Below, one piece after another: positions 47,415 to 57,483 of a DNA stretch of 64,000 nt (its first letter is position 1; each line of letters begins with the position of its first letter). The notes under the pieces were generated by a model, which was given only the letters and a program-made list of their open reading frames with translations, was not told the DNA's origin and made no database searches. The translations under genes were made by a program, and so were the position numbers. The stretch is taken from assembly GCF_004770475.1 (NCBI RefSeq), contig NZ_RQHK01000017.1:868001-932000 (forward strand). The letters run 5' to 3'. This stretch comes from Leptospira mtsangambouensis. Lineage in GTDB: Bacteria; Spirochaetota; Leptospiria; Leptospirales; Leptospiraceae.

Positions 47415-48966
47415 AAATGAACTAATCAGAGATTTTTCATTAGAAAAAGAAAGATCTTCCATACGAAAAACATTGGATTCCATACATAGATTGTTTCCAT
47501 TTCAAATCCCAATTTCGATAGGGACAAAAGAAAAGTTTTCCGAAAAAATGTTGGCTCATAAGAATCCTTGGTCACCAGAACTTGTGGTGACAAACGTATC
47601 GTTGTCCAAGGCCAATGATTTAGAAGAAACAATCCAAATTTCAAAAAAACATTGGCATTCTTGGAAAGAACATCCACAAGAAGAACGTTCTCGTTTACTT
47701 TTGAAAGTGGCAGAAAAATTAATCAGCAATAAAGATTTAATTCTTTCTGTTTGTATTTGGGAAACAGGCAAACATATCACCGAAGCCGAAATTGAATTCG
47801 CGGAGGCCATTGATTTTTGTCGTTACTATGCAATGTTAGCTCTAAATAAACTATCTCCACAAAAAACAATTTTGTTAGGTGAAGATAATATTTATTATTA
47901 CCAACCAAAAGGAATAGTGGGATGTATTACACCTTGGAATTTTCCAATGGCTATTTTTACTGGAATGTGTGCGGGTCCACTGGTAGTAGGAAACATTGTC
48001 ATAACAAAACCAGCGGAAGAAACTTCGGCCACTGCCTATGAGATTGCAAAATGTTTTTGGGAAGTTGGAATTCCCAAAGAAGTGTTTCATTTTTTACCGG
48101 GTATCGGTTCTGAAATTGGGGACGCCATTGTCAATCACCCAGAAGTTTCAGTCATAAACTTCACTGGTTCAAGAGATGTTGGTTTATCCATTCTTCGCTC
48201 TGCTTCGATTGTATCCCCAAAACAAACTATTATTAAAAAAGTCATTTGTGAGTTAGGTGGGAAAAACGCAATGATTGTGGATGCAGATGCAGATTTAGAT
48301 GTTGCCATCCAATCTATTTTACCTTCTGCTTTTGGGTTCCAAGGACAAAAGTGTAGTGCCTTATCTAGATTGTATGTGCACCAAAATTGTTATCAGAGAC
48401 TAAAAGAACGTTTGATCGAGGCAATGGATGGTCTGCTTGTAGGTTCCCCTTTGGATTTCGGGAATCGAGTTGGGCCTGTGATCCATGAAGAAAGTTTTTT
48501 AAGGCTTACCAGAATCCAAAAAGAAAACGAATCTTTTATTGTTGGAAAAACACGATCGATCCCCACTGAAGGATTTTATATTTCTCCGAGTCTATATGAA
48601 CTTCCCAAGGATTCTAGTATGTGGAGAACGGAAATATTCGGTCCTCTGTTATCGATGCAGAAGATATCTAGTTTTTCGGAAGGAATTCATTTGGTAAACG
48701 ATTCAGATTATGCTCTTACTTGTGGAGTTATCTCTCGAAATCCAAAGAATGTGATGGAAGCAAAATTAAAAATCGATGTGGGAAATTTGTATATCAATCG
48801 TGGAATCACAGGAGCAATCGTCAACAGACAACCATTTGGTGGTGGAAAGTTATCGGGTACCGGTGCAAAAGCAGGAGGACCCGATTATTTATCTCTTTTT
48901 GTTGAAGGAAGAACGTTTACAGAAAATACGATGCGACATGGATTCTCAAGAGATACGATCCAATAA
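47404..48966 (+). CDS. L-glutamate gamma-semialdehyde (P5C) dehydrogenase
   Basis: 520 residues, aldehyde dehydrogenase superfamily. TPWNFPMAIFTGMCAGPLV (NAD site), FTGSRDVG, catalytic base in CELGGKNAMIV and nucleophile in GFQGQKCSALSRL near 313, then EIFGPLLS and NRQPFGGGKLSGTG. It converts glutamate semialdehyde to glutamate. Together with the overlapping PRODH gene it forms a split PutA system. Confidence 0.93.
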   Translation: MEFKNELIRDFSLEKERSSIRKTLDSIHRLFPFQIPISIGTKEKFSEKMLAHKNPWSPELVVTNVSLSKANDLEETIQISKKHWHSWKEHPQEERSRLLLKVAEKLISNKDLILSVCIWETGKHITEAEIEFAEAIDFCRYYAMLALNKLSPQKTILLGEDNIYYYQPKGIVGCITPWNFPMAIFTGMCAGPLVVGNIVITKPAEETSATAYEIAKCFWEVGIPKEVFHFLPGIGSEIGDAIVNHPEVSVINFTGSRDVGLSILRSASIVSPKQTIIKKVICELGGKNAMIVDADADLDVAIQSILPSAFGFQGQKCSALSRLYVHQNCYQRLKERLIEAMDGLLVGSPLDFGNRVGPVIHEESFLRLTRIQKENESFIVGKTRSIPTEGFYISPSLYELPKDSSMWRTEIFGPLLSMQKISSFSEGIHLVNDSDYALTCGVISRNPKNVMEAKLKIDVGNLYINRGITGAIVNRQPFGGGKLSGTGAKAGGPDYLSLFVEGRTFTENTMRHGFSRDTIQ

Positions 48967-49015
48967 CAATAACCACCACACTCTCGTTTTTCTTATTTAC
49001 AAATTTTAAATGCTC

Positions 49016-49990
49016 TTAGATTTCTATTCGGATCCTAGCATTTTCTTTGATAATATATTCCTGAAATTCGGGTTCATACATTTTTATTTTTTCAGAAATG
49101 GACTGTTTTGTTTGGTAGAGTTTTTTGTAATTTTGTAAGGAAAATTTTTCCGTATCCAAAATGGTATTTGATTCTTTTTGTTCGATATCGTAGACCAACT
49201 GATCCATCATTGAAATATATGTGATATAAAAGGAAAGGACCTCCATTTTGAGTTCATTGTCCTTTATTTCTGGAATGGAATTAAATTTTTCCAACAAATT
49301 TTCTCCGATGGCATTTAATGCATTTGTTTTGTTTTCGATACTTTCTTTGGAATCGCGAATTTGTAGAAAATTATGGAGTAGATGTATACTCGCAATTTGA
49401 TTGATTAAAATAATTTTTGATAAATTGGTGTTTTTGAAATCTTCAAGTAAAAATGTTTCAAATTTAGTAATTTTGAATTGTTGTGGTAACAAATAGTTTT
49501 CAATGAATAAAGATTCGATTGCATAGGCATCGGCTTCAAATAATGCTTTTACTATCCTATTGTTTTTATAAAAAACAAAATATTGTTGGCTGTTGAAATA
49601 ATCATAAGCATGGGTAAACTCATGTACCAATGCAGAATAAAAGACACTTGGATTCTTTTCATACTGATCCAAAAAATAAGTCCCTATGATGATGGCAGGT
49701 TTCCGGTTTTCATTATAATAATCGTTAAACCCCATCGCCGAAAGATCATTATTTGCATTGATGTCTATAGTAAATACAATTTCTCCCTTAATAGCTTGTT
49801 CCATAATGAATTTTACTTTTTGTTCGACTAAATCGTTTTTTTTGGGAGAAGATTTGAAAACAATTTCGAAATTACTAATGGCACTTCTGAGAATGAATTC
49901 ATATTGTTTTTGTGGCTTTTGGGTTTTGTTTTGTTGTGAAACACAAAACTGAAAAACCAATAAAGAGAGAATGATTGTAATTCGTTTCAT
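49016..49990 (-). CDS. predicted metallopeptidase-like lipoprotein
   Basis: 324 residues from ATG 49990, where the signal peptide MKRITIILSLLVFQFC begins. The motif ALVHEFTHAYDYF near 140 is HExxH, and a downstream acidic residue in EADAYAIESLF near 178 could be the third zinc ligand, as in gluzincins. The rest is helical, with no family I can name. A cell-surface or periplasmic zinc peptidase is plausible. Confidence 0.7.
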   Translation of the reverse strand: MKRITIILSLLVFQFCVSQQNKTQKPQKQYEFILRSAISNFEIVFKSSPKKNDLVEQKVKFIMEQAIKGEIVFTIDINANNDLSAMGFNDYYNENRKPAIIIGTYFLDQYEKNPSVFYSALVHEFTHAYDYFNSQQYFVFYKNNRIVKALFEADAYAIESLFIENYLLPQQFKITKFETFLLEDFKNTNLSKIILINQIASIHLLHNFLQIRDSKESIENKTNALNAIGENLLEKFNSIPEIKDNELKMEVLSFYITYISMMDQLVYDIEQKESNTILDTEKFSLQNYKKLYQTKQSISEKIKMYEPEFQEYIIKENARIRIEI

Positions 49991-50143
49991 GAAGTATACC
50001 GTTTTCATAAAAATGGGTGGGATGGTTGTTGAACAGAAATTAGATAAACACTTGTCAGTTGGCAAGCATTATATTGTTAAACTTTGGTTTCTGGTAGATT
50101 TTCTCATCATACAATAAAAACCTTTTTGTTTTTGCTCTATCAA

Positions 50144-50509
50144 TTAAGGATTTCTTAAAATTTTATCCATTGATTTCCCTTTCGCTAATTCATCGACCAG
50201 TTTGTCTAAATATCTGACTTTTTGGGTTAAGGGGTTTTGAATTTCCTCCACGCGATAACCACAAATCATCCCTTTGATTAGGTGTACATTTTTGTTTAAT
50301 TTTGCTTTTTCAAAGAAGGTTTGGAAGTTTACCTTCTCATCTGTTAGTTCTTTGATTTTTTTTGTATCAAAAGAAGTTAACCATTCAATGACCTGATCTA
50401 ATTCTTTTTTCGTTCTTCCTTTTTTTTCTATCTTTGTAAGATACATTGGATAAACAGATGCAAAGGTCATTTGCGCCATTTTTTCATTGTGTTTGTCTGA
50501 TGGTTCCAT
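50144..50509 (-). CDS. DUF2200 domain protein
   Basis: 121 residues matching DUF2200 throughout: KMAQMTFASVYPMYLTKIEKK, KELDQVIEWLTSFD, FFEKAKLNKN, GMICGYRVEEIQNPLTQKV, LVDELAKGKSMDKILR. Function unknown. Five bases after the RibD-like gene and likely co-transcribed with it. Confidence 0.93.
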   Translation of the reverse strand: MEPSDKHNEKMAQMTFASVYPMYLTKIEKKGRTKKELDQVIEWLTSFDTKKIKELTDEKVNFQTFFEKAKLNKNVHLIKGMICGYRVEEIQNPLTQKVRYLDKLVDELAKGKSMDKILRNP

Positions 50510-50514
50510 TTTAT

Positions 50515-51072
50515 TTACCTTCGTTTTTGATAGTGGAGTGCTGTGGCACCGGAGGGAAACGTCTGTGATCCCAAAAAATCCAATTGAATGCCTTTTGGTA
50601 AACTGATTGTATCGAATAAACGTGGTCCACTTCCTACAATTACCGGATGGATCACAAACCTATATTCATCAATGAGTTTTGCTTCTGAAAGTTGAGCAGC
50701 AAGGCTCAGACTACCAATACAAATATCCTTTCCTGGTTTTTCTTTTAATACTATGATTTCATCTACTAACGGTCCTTTTGCGATTCTTGTATTAGGATCT
50801 TCTACTTGTTTTAAAGTTTTTGTGAATAGAATTTTATTGAGTGATGTGAAAATCTCTGCAAATTCATTACTGATTTTTGACATGGACTTATTTTTTGCAA
50901 CTTCTGGCCAAAAAGGGACCATCAGTTGGTAGGTAGTCCTTCCGTATAGAATTTGATCCGCACCTTTTAGTATGTTTGTGAAGTATTGGTGTAGATCATT
51001 ATCGGCCACCATATCCGTATGTCCATAAAATCCATCCGCAGAAGCATTGATTGCAAATACAACTTTTCTCAT
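50515..51072 (-). CDS. dihydrofolate reductase family protein (RibD C-terminal-like)
   Basis: 185 residues. [17 protein letters not shown] at the start, [39 protein letters not shown] and [13 protein letters not shown] are the nucleotide-binding landmarks of RibD-C/DHFR-like proteins. It is an NADPH-type reductase fold with unknown substrate, often found with DUF2200 or AraC genes. Confidence 0.92.
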   Translation of the reverse strand: MRKVVFAINASADGFYGHTDMVADNDLHQYFTNILKGADQILYGRTTYQLMVPFWPEVAKNKSMSKISNEFAEIFTSLNKILFTKTLKQVEDPNTRIAKGPLVDEIIVLKEKPGKDICIGSLSLAAQLSEAKLIDEYRFVIHPVIVGSGPRLFDTISLPKGIQLDFLGSQTFPSGATALHYQKRR

Positions 51073-51235
51073 TTGCCTTTTTATAATGAGTTTGCTTGAA
51101 GATGAAAGAATATTTTGACAGATTATCCGTTTACTTTACGAAATTTTAAGTTTCGTTTTGGGTTTCTGACCCCAAAAGCCCAAAGGAAAATTTAGAGAAC
51201 ACTGTTTTTACTTCTTCTATCGAAATAGTGGAAAC

Positions 51236-51661
51236 TTATAAGATTTGAACTAGAAGAAGAAATCCAATGATGAGACATAGCGGGTTGTAAATTCTTTTTG
51301 TATAATACACGAATATCGGTTTCCACTGTTTGGTGATAAGTGGGAAATAAGCGAGTGTCCCTCTTAAGATAAATATTAGAGAGGCCGTTGCGATAAAAAG
51401 TTTCAATCCATTCTCAACGTCGCCGATGAGTTTAAGATCAGTTCTCCATATCCAAACGATCGGTAACATTGCAAACAGAACTAAACAACAAGCAACAAAC
51501 AAACACATGAAACGAGAAGGAAATTGATCCCCTTTTCCAAAAACTAAATCAATTAATTCTTGTTTGGTTTTTCCTGGCCAAAGCCCACCAAATCCCCAGT
51601 AAACATGGATGGCAGAGATGGCTAATAGGAGAAGGGATGACGTAATGGTGATTAAGATCAT
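51236..51661 (-). CDS. DUF3995 membrane protein
   Basis: 141 residues with four membrane helices. AISAIHVYWGFGGLWPGKTKQEL in helix 1 and its following loop and the second motif RGTLAYFPLI are typical of DUF3995. Function unknown. It is a single gene. Confidence 0.85.
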   Translation of the reverse strand: MILITITSSLLLLAISAIHVYWGFGGLWPGKTKQELIDLVFGKGDQFPSRFMCLFVACCLVLFAMLPIVWIWRTDLKLIGDVENGLKLFIATASLIFILRGTLAYFPLITKQWKPIFVYYTKRIYNPLCLIIGFLLLVQIL

Positions 51662-51840
51662 TGTAGAAAATGGAAAGTAGGGAGTGGTAGAAATAAAGTC
51701 TTTTTTTATTACCAGCGGTTTTCACTTGAAGAACTTGAATTTCTTATAACAATCAATTCTTTTTTTCTCGAATTGACTAGCGAAACATTTGCCCAAATCT
51801 TAGAAAGAGCCGGATATTTTGCATTCTAGAATATTGGTGC

Positions 51841-52090
51841 TTATATACGCAATTCGCTTACCATCCCCCCTTTTCAAAATCTCATTGAAGGTTAGTCGTA
51901 ATACGTATATCCGCACCCGTAAGTCTTTATGTAGGTTATCGTATTGCGATTAAAACCCACCAATCGGTTGATATTTGTATTTCGCATAGCTCGCATAATC
52001 AAGCAGCTATTGGCTTTTCGCATAGCCACCACCTTCCTATTTTCACCCTCTCAATCAAAGTAGTTATTTGTATTGCGTATATCCATCAAT
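51841..52090. repeat. intergenic cluster of short TATACGC/CGCATA-type repeats
   Basis: The 472-base gap between the DUF3995 and AraC genes has no open frame but repeats related words: TATATACGCAATTCGC, CGTATATCCGCAC (51904), TATTGCGAT, GTATTTCGCATAGCTCGC, TTTTCGCATAGCC and TATTTGTATTGCGTATATCC (52065). Matching words recur at 60341-60445, one of them inverted. Origin unknown. Confidence 0.55.
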
Positions 52091-52133
52091 AGTTTTGGAT
52101 CGATGGAATCATTAAAATGCCACTCCCTAAATT

Positions 52134-52925
52134 TTAAGGAGTTCTTAGTATTTTTTCGATCTGTTCGTTTTGAATGTACCAACGAATGGATTTTCCTTTT
52201 TGAAAAACGGAAGAAGGAGAGATTCCGAAGATTTCCCGGAATGCATTGGTGAAATGAGCTTGGTCGTAGAAACCTGCACTAAGGGCCGCATCGGCCAGTG
52301 AGGCCCCATCTTTGATTGCGATCACTGCGGATTTGATTCGAAACCACTTACGAAAAGCGCGAATGGGCAGTCCTACTACATTTTTAAATTCGTGTTGTAA
52401 CCATGACTCTGACATTCCGATTTCATTGGCAAGTTCTACAACATTGATTGTTTCTTCCGGTTTTTCTATAAGTTTTCGTATAACATTAATTATACGGTCA
52501 TTGTCTTGTATTTTTTTGACTGGTGTCAATCGGTTAAAAGGAAAGGAACGGTTCAGAATTTCAGGATATAAATCCGGGTTTGAAGTCTGAATTTCGAAAC
52601 AAGTTGCAATTAATTCTGGAGCCCAAGTGGGATTTGCAGAAAGTTTTTCGGGGCCAGCCTCTTTTGTGAGAATCTCTCCAATTTCACTTCCTGGATCCGC
52701 AAACAAAATACCTACAGATCCATCAAGTATGGTTTCGTGACTCAATGTTCCATCAAAAACAAAACATCTAGAACTCATCCACTGTTTGTTCCCTTTGACA
52801 CGTTTTTTGATTTCCGTATCCAGGCCGACAACCGTTGCAGAGGTAACGGTAGAATGAAACGAAAGATAAGGCAATCTTCCTATGAACAAAACAGCACCTC
52901 GAAGTGCACAGATTACATTCTGCAT
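52134..52925 (-). CDS. AraC-family transcriptional regulator
   Basis: 263 residues. Less conserved N-terminal sensing domain. The C-terminal double helix-turn-helix has NVVELANEIGMSESWLQHEF and LADAALSAGFYDQAHFTNAFR with FGISPSSV. The target is unknown; the hotdog gene on the same strand upstream is a candidate. Confidence 0.92.
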   Translation of the reverse strand: MQNVICALRGAVLFIGRLPYLSFHSTVTSATVVGLDTEIKKRVKGNKQWMSSRCFVFDGTLSHETILDGSVGILFADPGSEIGEILTKEAGPEKLSANPTWAPELIATCFEIQTSNPDLYPEILNRSFPFNRLTPVKKIQDNDRIINVIRKLIEKPEETINVVELANEIGMSESWLQHEFKNVVGLPIRAFRKWFRIKSAVIAIKDGASLADAALSAGFYDQAHFTNAFREIFGISPSSVFQKGKSIRWYIQNEQIEKILRTP

Positions 52926-52998
52926 CTGCTTATGTTAAACGAAAAATTAACAAAGACAATCGAAAACTTTGACTCTTTCAGTGAATCGATAGAAAAAA

Positions 52999-53469
52999 TT
53001 ATCGAGGTTCTGCGATTGCGTATTTGTATTTTGCTTGTGCTGTTCTTTTATTTTCTTCGTTAAAAAAGTCGCAGACGTATTCCAGAAGTTTTCCGTTTTT
53101 TTGAACAAGTTTTGCTTTTGCACGTACTGTTTCAGTTCGTACGGGGCGTAGGTATCGTATCGAAGCATCCATTGTAAATGTTCTTTCTCTATCGTTTTCC
53201 ACATGGAAGAAGGCCATGATTGAGGTTAGAGTATCTCCGACACTAAAGAAACAACCTCCATGCATAAATCCGTGAAGGGCTCTATTGCTTTGAGAGTAGG
53301 GAATATCGGCTTCCGAAATTTCCGATGTGAGATTTAAAACTTTCATATTCGTTGCACCTGGATGGCACTGGTCGATTAGATTTTGGGCCTGTTCGATAAG
53401 AGAACAGTTTTCTTTTAGGGTAAAAAGATCAATTGGTACATTCTGATATAGCAATTCTAAGACAGTCAT
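52999..53469 (-). CDS. hotdog-fold thioesterase-like protein
   Basis: 156 residues. PaaI/YigI-type hotdog pattern: ALHGFMHGGCFFSVGDTLTSIM (central helix with HGG), TMDASIRYLRPVRTETVRAKAKL, and a final strand. Acyl-CoA thioesterase activity is probable. It starts 544 bases upstream of the AraC gene on the same strand. Confidence 0.85.
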   Translation of the reverse strand: MTVLELLYQNVPIDLFTLKENCSLIEQAQNLIDQCHPGATNMKVLNLTSEISEADIPYSQSNRALHGFMHGGCFFSVGDTLTSIMAFFHVENDRERTFTMDASIRYLRPVRTETVRAKAKLVQKNGKLLEYVCDFFNEENKRTAQAKYKYAIAEPR

Positions 53470-53658
53470 TTTCTTCTCGTTTATTTTGATAGATGGAGAG
53501 TAACATTTTACTAAATTTTGGTCTTGGAAAAATCAGCAGCTTGAAGGTTTTCGGTTTTGGAATGCGATATAGTATATAGTTAGAGCACTTTCTTTTGTGG
53601 TAGATTTTGTTACGGCGCCTACAAACTGGTTCCAACTGGCCAAGGGAGAGGTTTTTTT

Positions 53659-53685
53659 GACTCCTGATTCCCGTCCCCGGAGGAC
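53659..53685. promoter_or_regulatory. shared upstream element, copy A
   Basis: A 27-base segment beginning GACTCC and ending GGAGGAC agrees at 22 positions with 56258-56284. It is preceded by TT, so TTGACTCC in both, and followed 13 bases later by TATGAT. It lies 45 bases before the ATG of the DUF1554 lipoprotein gene. Confidence 0.4.
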
Positions 53686-53730
53686 AAAAAAATATTGTTA
53701 TGATAAAATGAGGAGGTGCTAGTTCCATTT

Positions 53731-54411
53731 ATGAGAATAAACGTAGTATTTTCTTTTCTTTGTTTATTGTACTTTATTAGCTGTAAACCAGCAGATTTAT
53801 GCAATGCGGCAGATGCTTCCAGTGAATGTGGAATTTTGCAACTGGCAATGCCGAAGCCAAATTCCTCGAGTATGCCACGAATTCCTCACTGCTCGCCTTG
53901 TAAATTGTTTGTTACCTCAACTGCTTATAATGCCAATTTGTTAGGAATTACAGGTGCTGATAGTAAATGTTCTTCTGATACCAACAAACCGACCACCGGA
54001 ATTTATAAAGCACTTCTAGTGGATGATGTCAATCGCAGAGCCTGTACAAGTACAAACTGCACTTCTGGCGGAGTCCTGGAGCAAATTGATTGGGTTTTGG
54101 CACCTAATACTAGTTATGAATCTATAAATACATCAAATTTTATTTTTACATCCGATGCAAATGGAGTATTTACGAATACCTTAACGAATCCATTTTCGGC
54201 AGCAACAGGGATTTGGACGGGTATTAAAAACAATCCAAATTGGGACTGGCAGACTGATACTTCACATACTTGCTCCTCTTGGACGGATAACATATCAGCA
54301 AATTGTGGAACCTATGGAGTCACAAGTTGGACCGATAGTCGTTCGATAGCAATCACATCCGCCTACGCAAGTGGAGGTACTTTAAATAATTTATTATGTG
54401 TGGAGCAATAG
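53731..54411 (+). CDS. DUF1554 lipoprotein
   Basis: 226 residues from ATG 53731; AGGAGG lies 14 bases upstream, which is rather far. Lipobox FISC. The DUF1554 domain (about 60-226) shows KLFVTSTAYNANLLGITGAD, YKALLVDD, Trp-rich segments (GIWTGIKNNPNWDWQ, CSSWTD) and the ending NNLLCVEQ. DUF1554 is a lectin-like family expanded in Leptospira; surface binding is likely. A relic of a second DUF1554 gene lies at 58539. Confidence 0.9.
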   Translation: MRINVVFSFLCLLYFISCKPADLCNAADASSECGILQLAMPKPNSSSMPRIPHCSPCKLFVTSTAYNANLLGITGADSKCSSDTNKPTTGIYKALLVDDVNRRACTSTNCTSGGVLEQIDWVLAPNTSYESINTSNFIFTSDANGVFTNTLTNPFSAATGIWTGIKNNPNWDWQTDTSHTCSSWTDNISANCGTYGVTSWTDSRSIAITSAYASGGTLNNLLCVEQ

Positions 54412-54574
54412 TTAAATAATGTTAGTTTTGAATTTAGAAATGACCCTGAATTCAAAAATCTATTTCCATTGACCGAATTCGCTTTGGCGATTCTTGACTA
54501 ATTTTATAAATTAAGGAATAATTCTTGGCTGAATTCAATATAAAATCTCGTCGACTATATTGGAGATTTTACTT

Positions 54575-56140
54575 ATGTCATCTGTTACTGGTAACTACTT
54601 AGAAAAAGGAAGTATGATTGCGAACTCGATTCGTATTTCTTTTGCGATTGTGATGTTATCAATCAATATTTTCTTTATGGTGGCGATACCCACAACAGAA
54701 AAGACCATGAGCCTTATACTTTCTGCTTTAGAATTTGTGGTTTTATCATATGGTGTTTATACTTTCTGGCTCTACAAAAAGAAAAGATTTTATTTAAAAT
54801 TTGCTTACATATCTATTTTACTCGATATCATCATCTACTCGAGCGTTTTCGCCATCGTAGTCATTTTGTCTAAAACACCAGCAGAAAAGGTCTCCATTGC
54901 AACACTTCCATTCGTAATGTTGGTCCTACTTTTTGTCGTTATTTATTCGGGTTTTTTATTATCTTATCGATTAACAATGGCGGTCGGATACATTGCAATT
55001 TCTAGTTTGCTTCTATACGTTTACTTAGGAGTAATAGGAGGTGCGGAAATCAAATTCATTGCAACATCCGCGGGCGAATTTGGAATTCCTTTTATCGGAA
55101 TCAACACAATTGCTTTGATATGCGGTGTTCATATGATGAGTGCTGTTGTTAAATTTATGTCGAATTCTAGTAATGAGGCTACAAAATCTGCTGAAGAGGC
55201 GAGACAAAAATCAGAAGCCGCAAATCTGACAAAACAAAACATACAGTCCGAGGCAGATACCTTGAACAAAAGTGTCCAAGAAATGATAACATTTATGGAT
55301 TCTTTAAATTCTGAAATCCAAACACAAGTTTCGAGTGTAGAAGAAATCAGCGCTTCGATGGAAGAACTTGCAGCATCTATGGACAGTGCCAGCGATTTTG
55401 TAAAATCACAGTTTACAAGAATAGATGGCTTAAATCAAGAAAGTGCGGTCATGGATAAAATTTTGCATGAAGTCTATTCAGCGACAACTAATTTGGCGCA
55501 GACCACGGATGAATCCAAACAGTATAGCTTGCAAGTCACTACCGCTATGGATTCAGTGAGTTCCAACTTTGAAGAAATCAAAGAAAGTTTTCAAAAAGTG
55601 GAAGAAGTGAATCAAATTTTGAGAGACATTGCTGATCGCACCAACTTGCTTGCGTTAAATGCTTCTATTGAAGCTGCTAGGGCAGGTGAACATGGCCGAG
55701 GGTTTGCCGTTGTTGCGCAGGAAGTTGCAAAACTTGCTGATAGTGCACAAGAAAACGCGTCTTTAATTTCGAAAATCATCACACAAGCTGCCAAATTGAT
55801 TGTGAACGGAAATACGGCGGCAACGGAAACAAAAGAAAAAATGGGAATTCAGGATAAAAGTTTTGAAATTCTTGTTTCAAACCTTTCGGATTTAAAAACC
55901 AAAGTCGAAAAACAAACAACTATTCATAAATCATTTTTGGATTCATTTCAGGAATTGTTCTCACTTTCCAAACAATTGGAGGTAGTGGCATCAGAGCAGA
56001 AAATGGGAACACAAGAAATGTCGAGAGCGCTGGTATCCATTGAACAATCTGCTTCTTCGCTTGCATCCAATACTTCCCACTTACGTGAAAATGTGGATGG
56101 ACTTTCAAAACAATCAGAACGATTGGCAAAACACATTTAA
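54575..56140 (+). CDS. methyl-accepting chemotaxis protein with membrane-embedded N-terminus
   Basis: 521 residues from ATG 54575, with GGAG nine bases upstream. Six membrane helices (about 15-200) with short loops, then a coiled coil and signalling domain with tip [21 protein letters not shown] near 360. Domain order and length match the receptor at 25448. No periplasmic ligand domain or clear HAMP is present. Confidence 0.93.
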   Translation: MSSVTGNYLEKGSMIANSIRISFAIVMLSINIFFMVAIPTTEKTMSLILSALEFVVLSYGVYTFWLYKKKRFYLKFAYISILLDIIIYSSVFAIVVILSKTPAEKVSIATLPFVMLVLLFVVIYSGFLLSYRLTMAVGYIAISSLLLYVYLGVIGGAEIKFIATSAGEFGIPFIGINTIALICGVHMMSAVVKFMSNSSNEATKSAEEARQKSEAANLTKQNIQSEADTLNKSVQEMITFMDSLNSEIQTQVSSVEEISASMEELAASMDSASDFVKSQFTRIDGLNQESAVMDKILHEVYSATTNLAQTTDESKQYSLQVTTAMDSVSSNFEEIKESFQKVEEVNQILRDIADRTNLLALNASIEAARAGEHGRGFAVVAQEVAKLADSAQENASLISKIITQAAKLIVNGNTAATETKEKMGIQDKSFEILVSNLSDLKTKVEKQTTIHKSFLDSFQELFSLSKQLEVVASEQKMGTQEMSRALVSIEQSASSLASNTSHLRENVDGLSKQSERLAKHI

Positions 56141-56257
56141 GAAAAGATTCTTTAAATGTAGCTCTGCACATGATTTCTCAAAACCATTTTGTAGAAACAT
56201 GGGTTTAGTTATTTTTGAGTGAAGGACTGGAAAACTTCATTAAAAACCTAATTGATT

Positions 56258-56284
56258 GACTCCGAAATCCAGTCCCAGGAGGAC
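56258..56284. promoter_or_regulatory. shared upstream element, copy B
   Basis: This 27-base segment shares 22 positions with 53659-53685, is likewise preceded by TT, and is followed 16 bases later by TATAAT. It lies 71 bases before the lipoprotein ATG at 56355. Confidence 0.4.
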
Positions 56285-56354
56285 GGTTTGGAAGATTCAT
56301 TATAATATAGTAACTTGTTTTAACTTAAAATAAATCAAAGGTTGCTTAAGATAT

Positions 56355-57056
56355 ATGATTCAAAAAGTATTTCGCTATACCGGAATTTTTTTATTTCTTT
56401 CGAGTGTGTTTCAATGTAATCCTAAAGAAACAAATAATTCAAATATTTTTGATTCCTTACTTACAAGTGTTAGTTTGATGCAATCACAAAATAGTCTCAA
56501 TAGTACAGGTTTGGTTTCAACCAGAGAAATCAACACAGGTTTATCTCCGATCAATCTGTCCAATGATACAATTCCATCTGACGGTCACAATTCTATTCGT
56601 CTGATTGGAGATGGGTCCATAGAAGGAGGTGGATTGTTGGTCTTTGTGAGAGAACGGTTGATTGAAGGTGAGACTCTTGTGGTAAACGGTCAAGTCCCTA
56701 AGGCACCTGTTTCTATAGAAAATGGTATCCCTAAATTTCATGCGATTTCGGGCAAGAAATACGAAGCCATTCTGGACTTCTACATAGATGGTGCTAATAA
56801 CACTGAAATCGATGGTACATCCATTTTTTTACCTTTTACAGCTACTGGAAACGATCAAATCGAATTTTACGTTTCAGGAACTGGGGGAGTCGGATTGTTC
56901 GCCAACGGAAGATCCGTTGTTACCGACATTTTTTTCGCACCAGTCGGGCAAAATCTTGGTTGGAACAATCCACAAGAAAGAGAATTGGCAAGGAAATCGA
57001 ATTATGCTCTATACGGTGGTAGTGCTTATGTAGTTGAATATTTATATAATCCATAA
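56355..57056 (+). CDS. lipoprotein of unknown function
   Basis: 233 residues. Lipobox VFQC at about residue 22, followed by an Asn/Ser-rich region. The remainder is beta-rich (IRLIGDGSIEGGGLLVFVRE, YEAILDFYIDGANNTEIDG, IEFYVSGTGGVGLF) and ends YVVEYLYNP. I do not recognise the family. It shares an upstream element with the DUF1554 gene. Confidence 0.75.
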   Translation: MIQKVFRYTGIFLFLSSVFQCNPKETNNSNIFDSLLTSVSLMQSQNSLNSTGLVSTREINTGLSPINLSNDTIPSDGHNSIRLIGDGSIEGGGLLVFVRERLIEGETLVVNGQVPKAPVSIENGIPKFHAISGKKYEAILDFYIDGANNTEIDGTSIFLPFTATGNDQIEFYVSGTGGVGLFANGRSVVTDIFFAPVGQNLGWNNPQERELARKSNYALYGGSAYVVEYLYNP

Positions 57057-57219
57057 ATATATTTATCACATAAAATGGAACCGATGAATTTTATAAGTAG
57101 AATACTTCGATCCATAAACTATTTATGAAATAGAAATAATGATTGTCCCGAAGTAAACAATATTGTTCATTTTGTATAGAACACAAAACACGAATGTCTT
57201 TCAATAAGGAGAGCCAATC

Positions 57220-57471
57220 ATGAAAAAAATCTTAATGACTTTAATATTCACTACTGCTTTCGCACTAGTTACTTTTAGTGTATATACTGCTGTACCGGCA
57301 GATATGGCAAAAGAAGTTTACATTCCTTTTGATCCAAACAAAAAGAAAGTGGGAGAGGAGTGTAAATCTTCCGACGAATGCCAAAAGCACCATGAATGCA
57401 CAAATAATGGTGAAAAAAATGTCTGCACGGCTCCACCACCACCAAAGTTACCACCGGGAGCTGTGACTTAA
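57220..57471 (+). CDS. small exported Cys-rich protein
   Basis: 83 residues. Signal peptide (about 1-25), then a compact domain with four Cys: GEECKSSDECQKHHEC...NVC, and a Pro-rich tail PPPPKLPPG. The Cys spacing resembles small disulphide-bonded domains. AAGGAGAG lies before the ATG. Twelve bases separate it from the multi-span membrane protein, suggesting one operon. Function unknown. Confidence 0.75.
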   Translation: MKKILMTLIFTTAFALVTFSVYTAVPADMAKEVYIPFDPNKKKVGEECKSSDECQKHHECTNNGEKNVCTAPPPPKLPPGAVT

Positions 57472-57483
57472 CATTAGGAGAAA

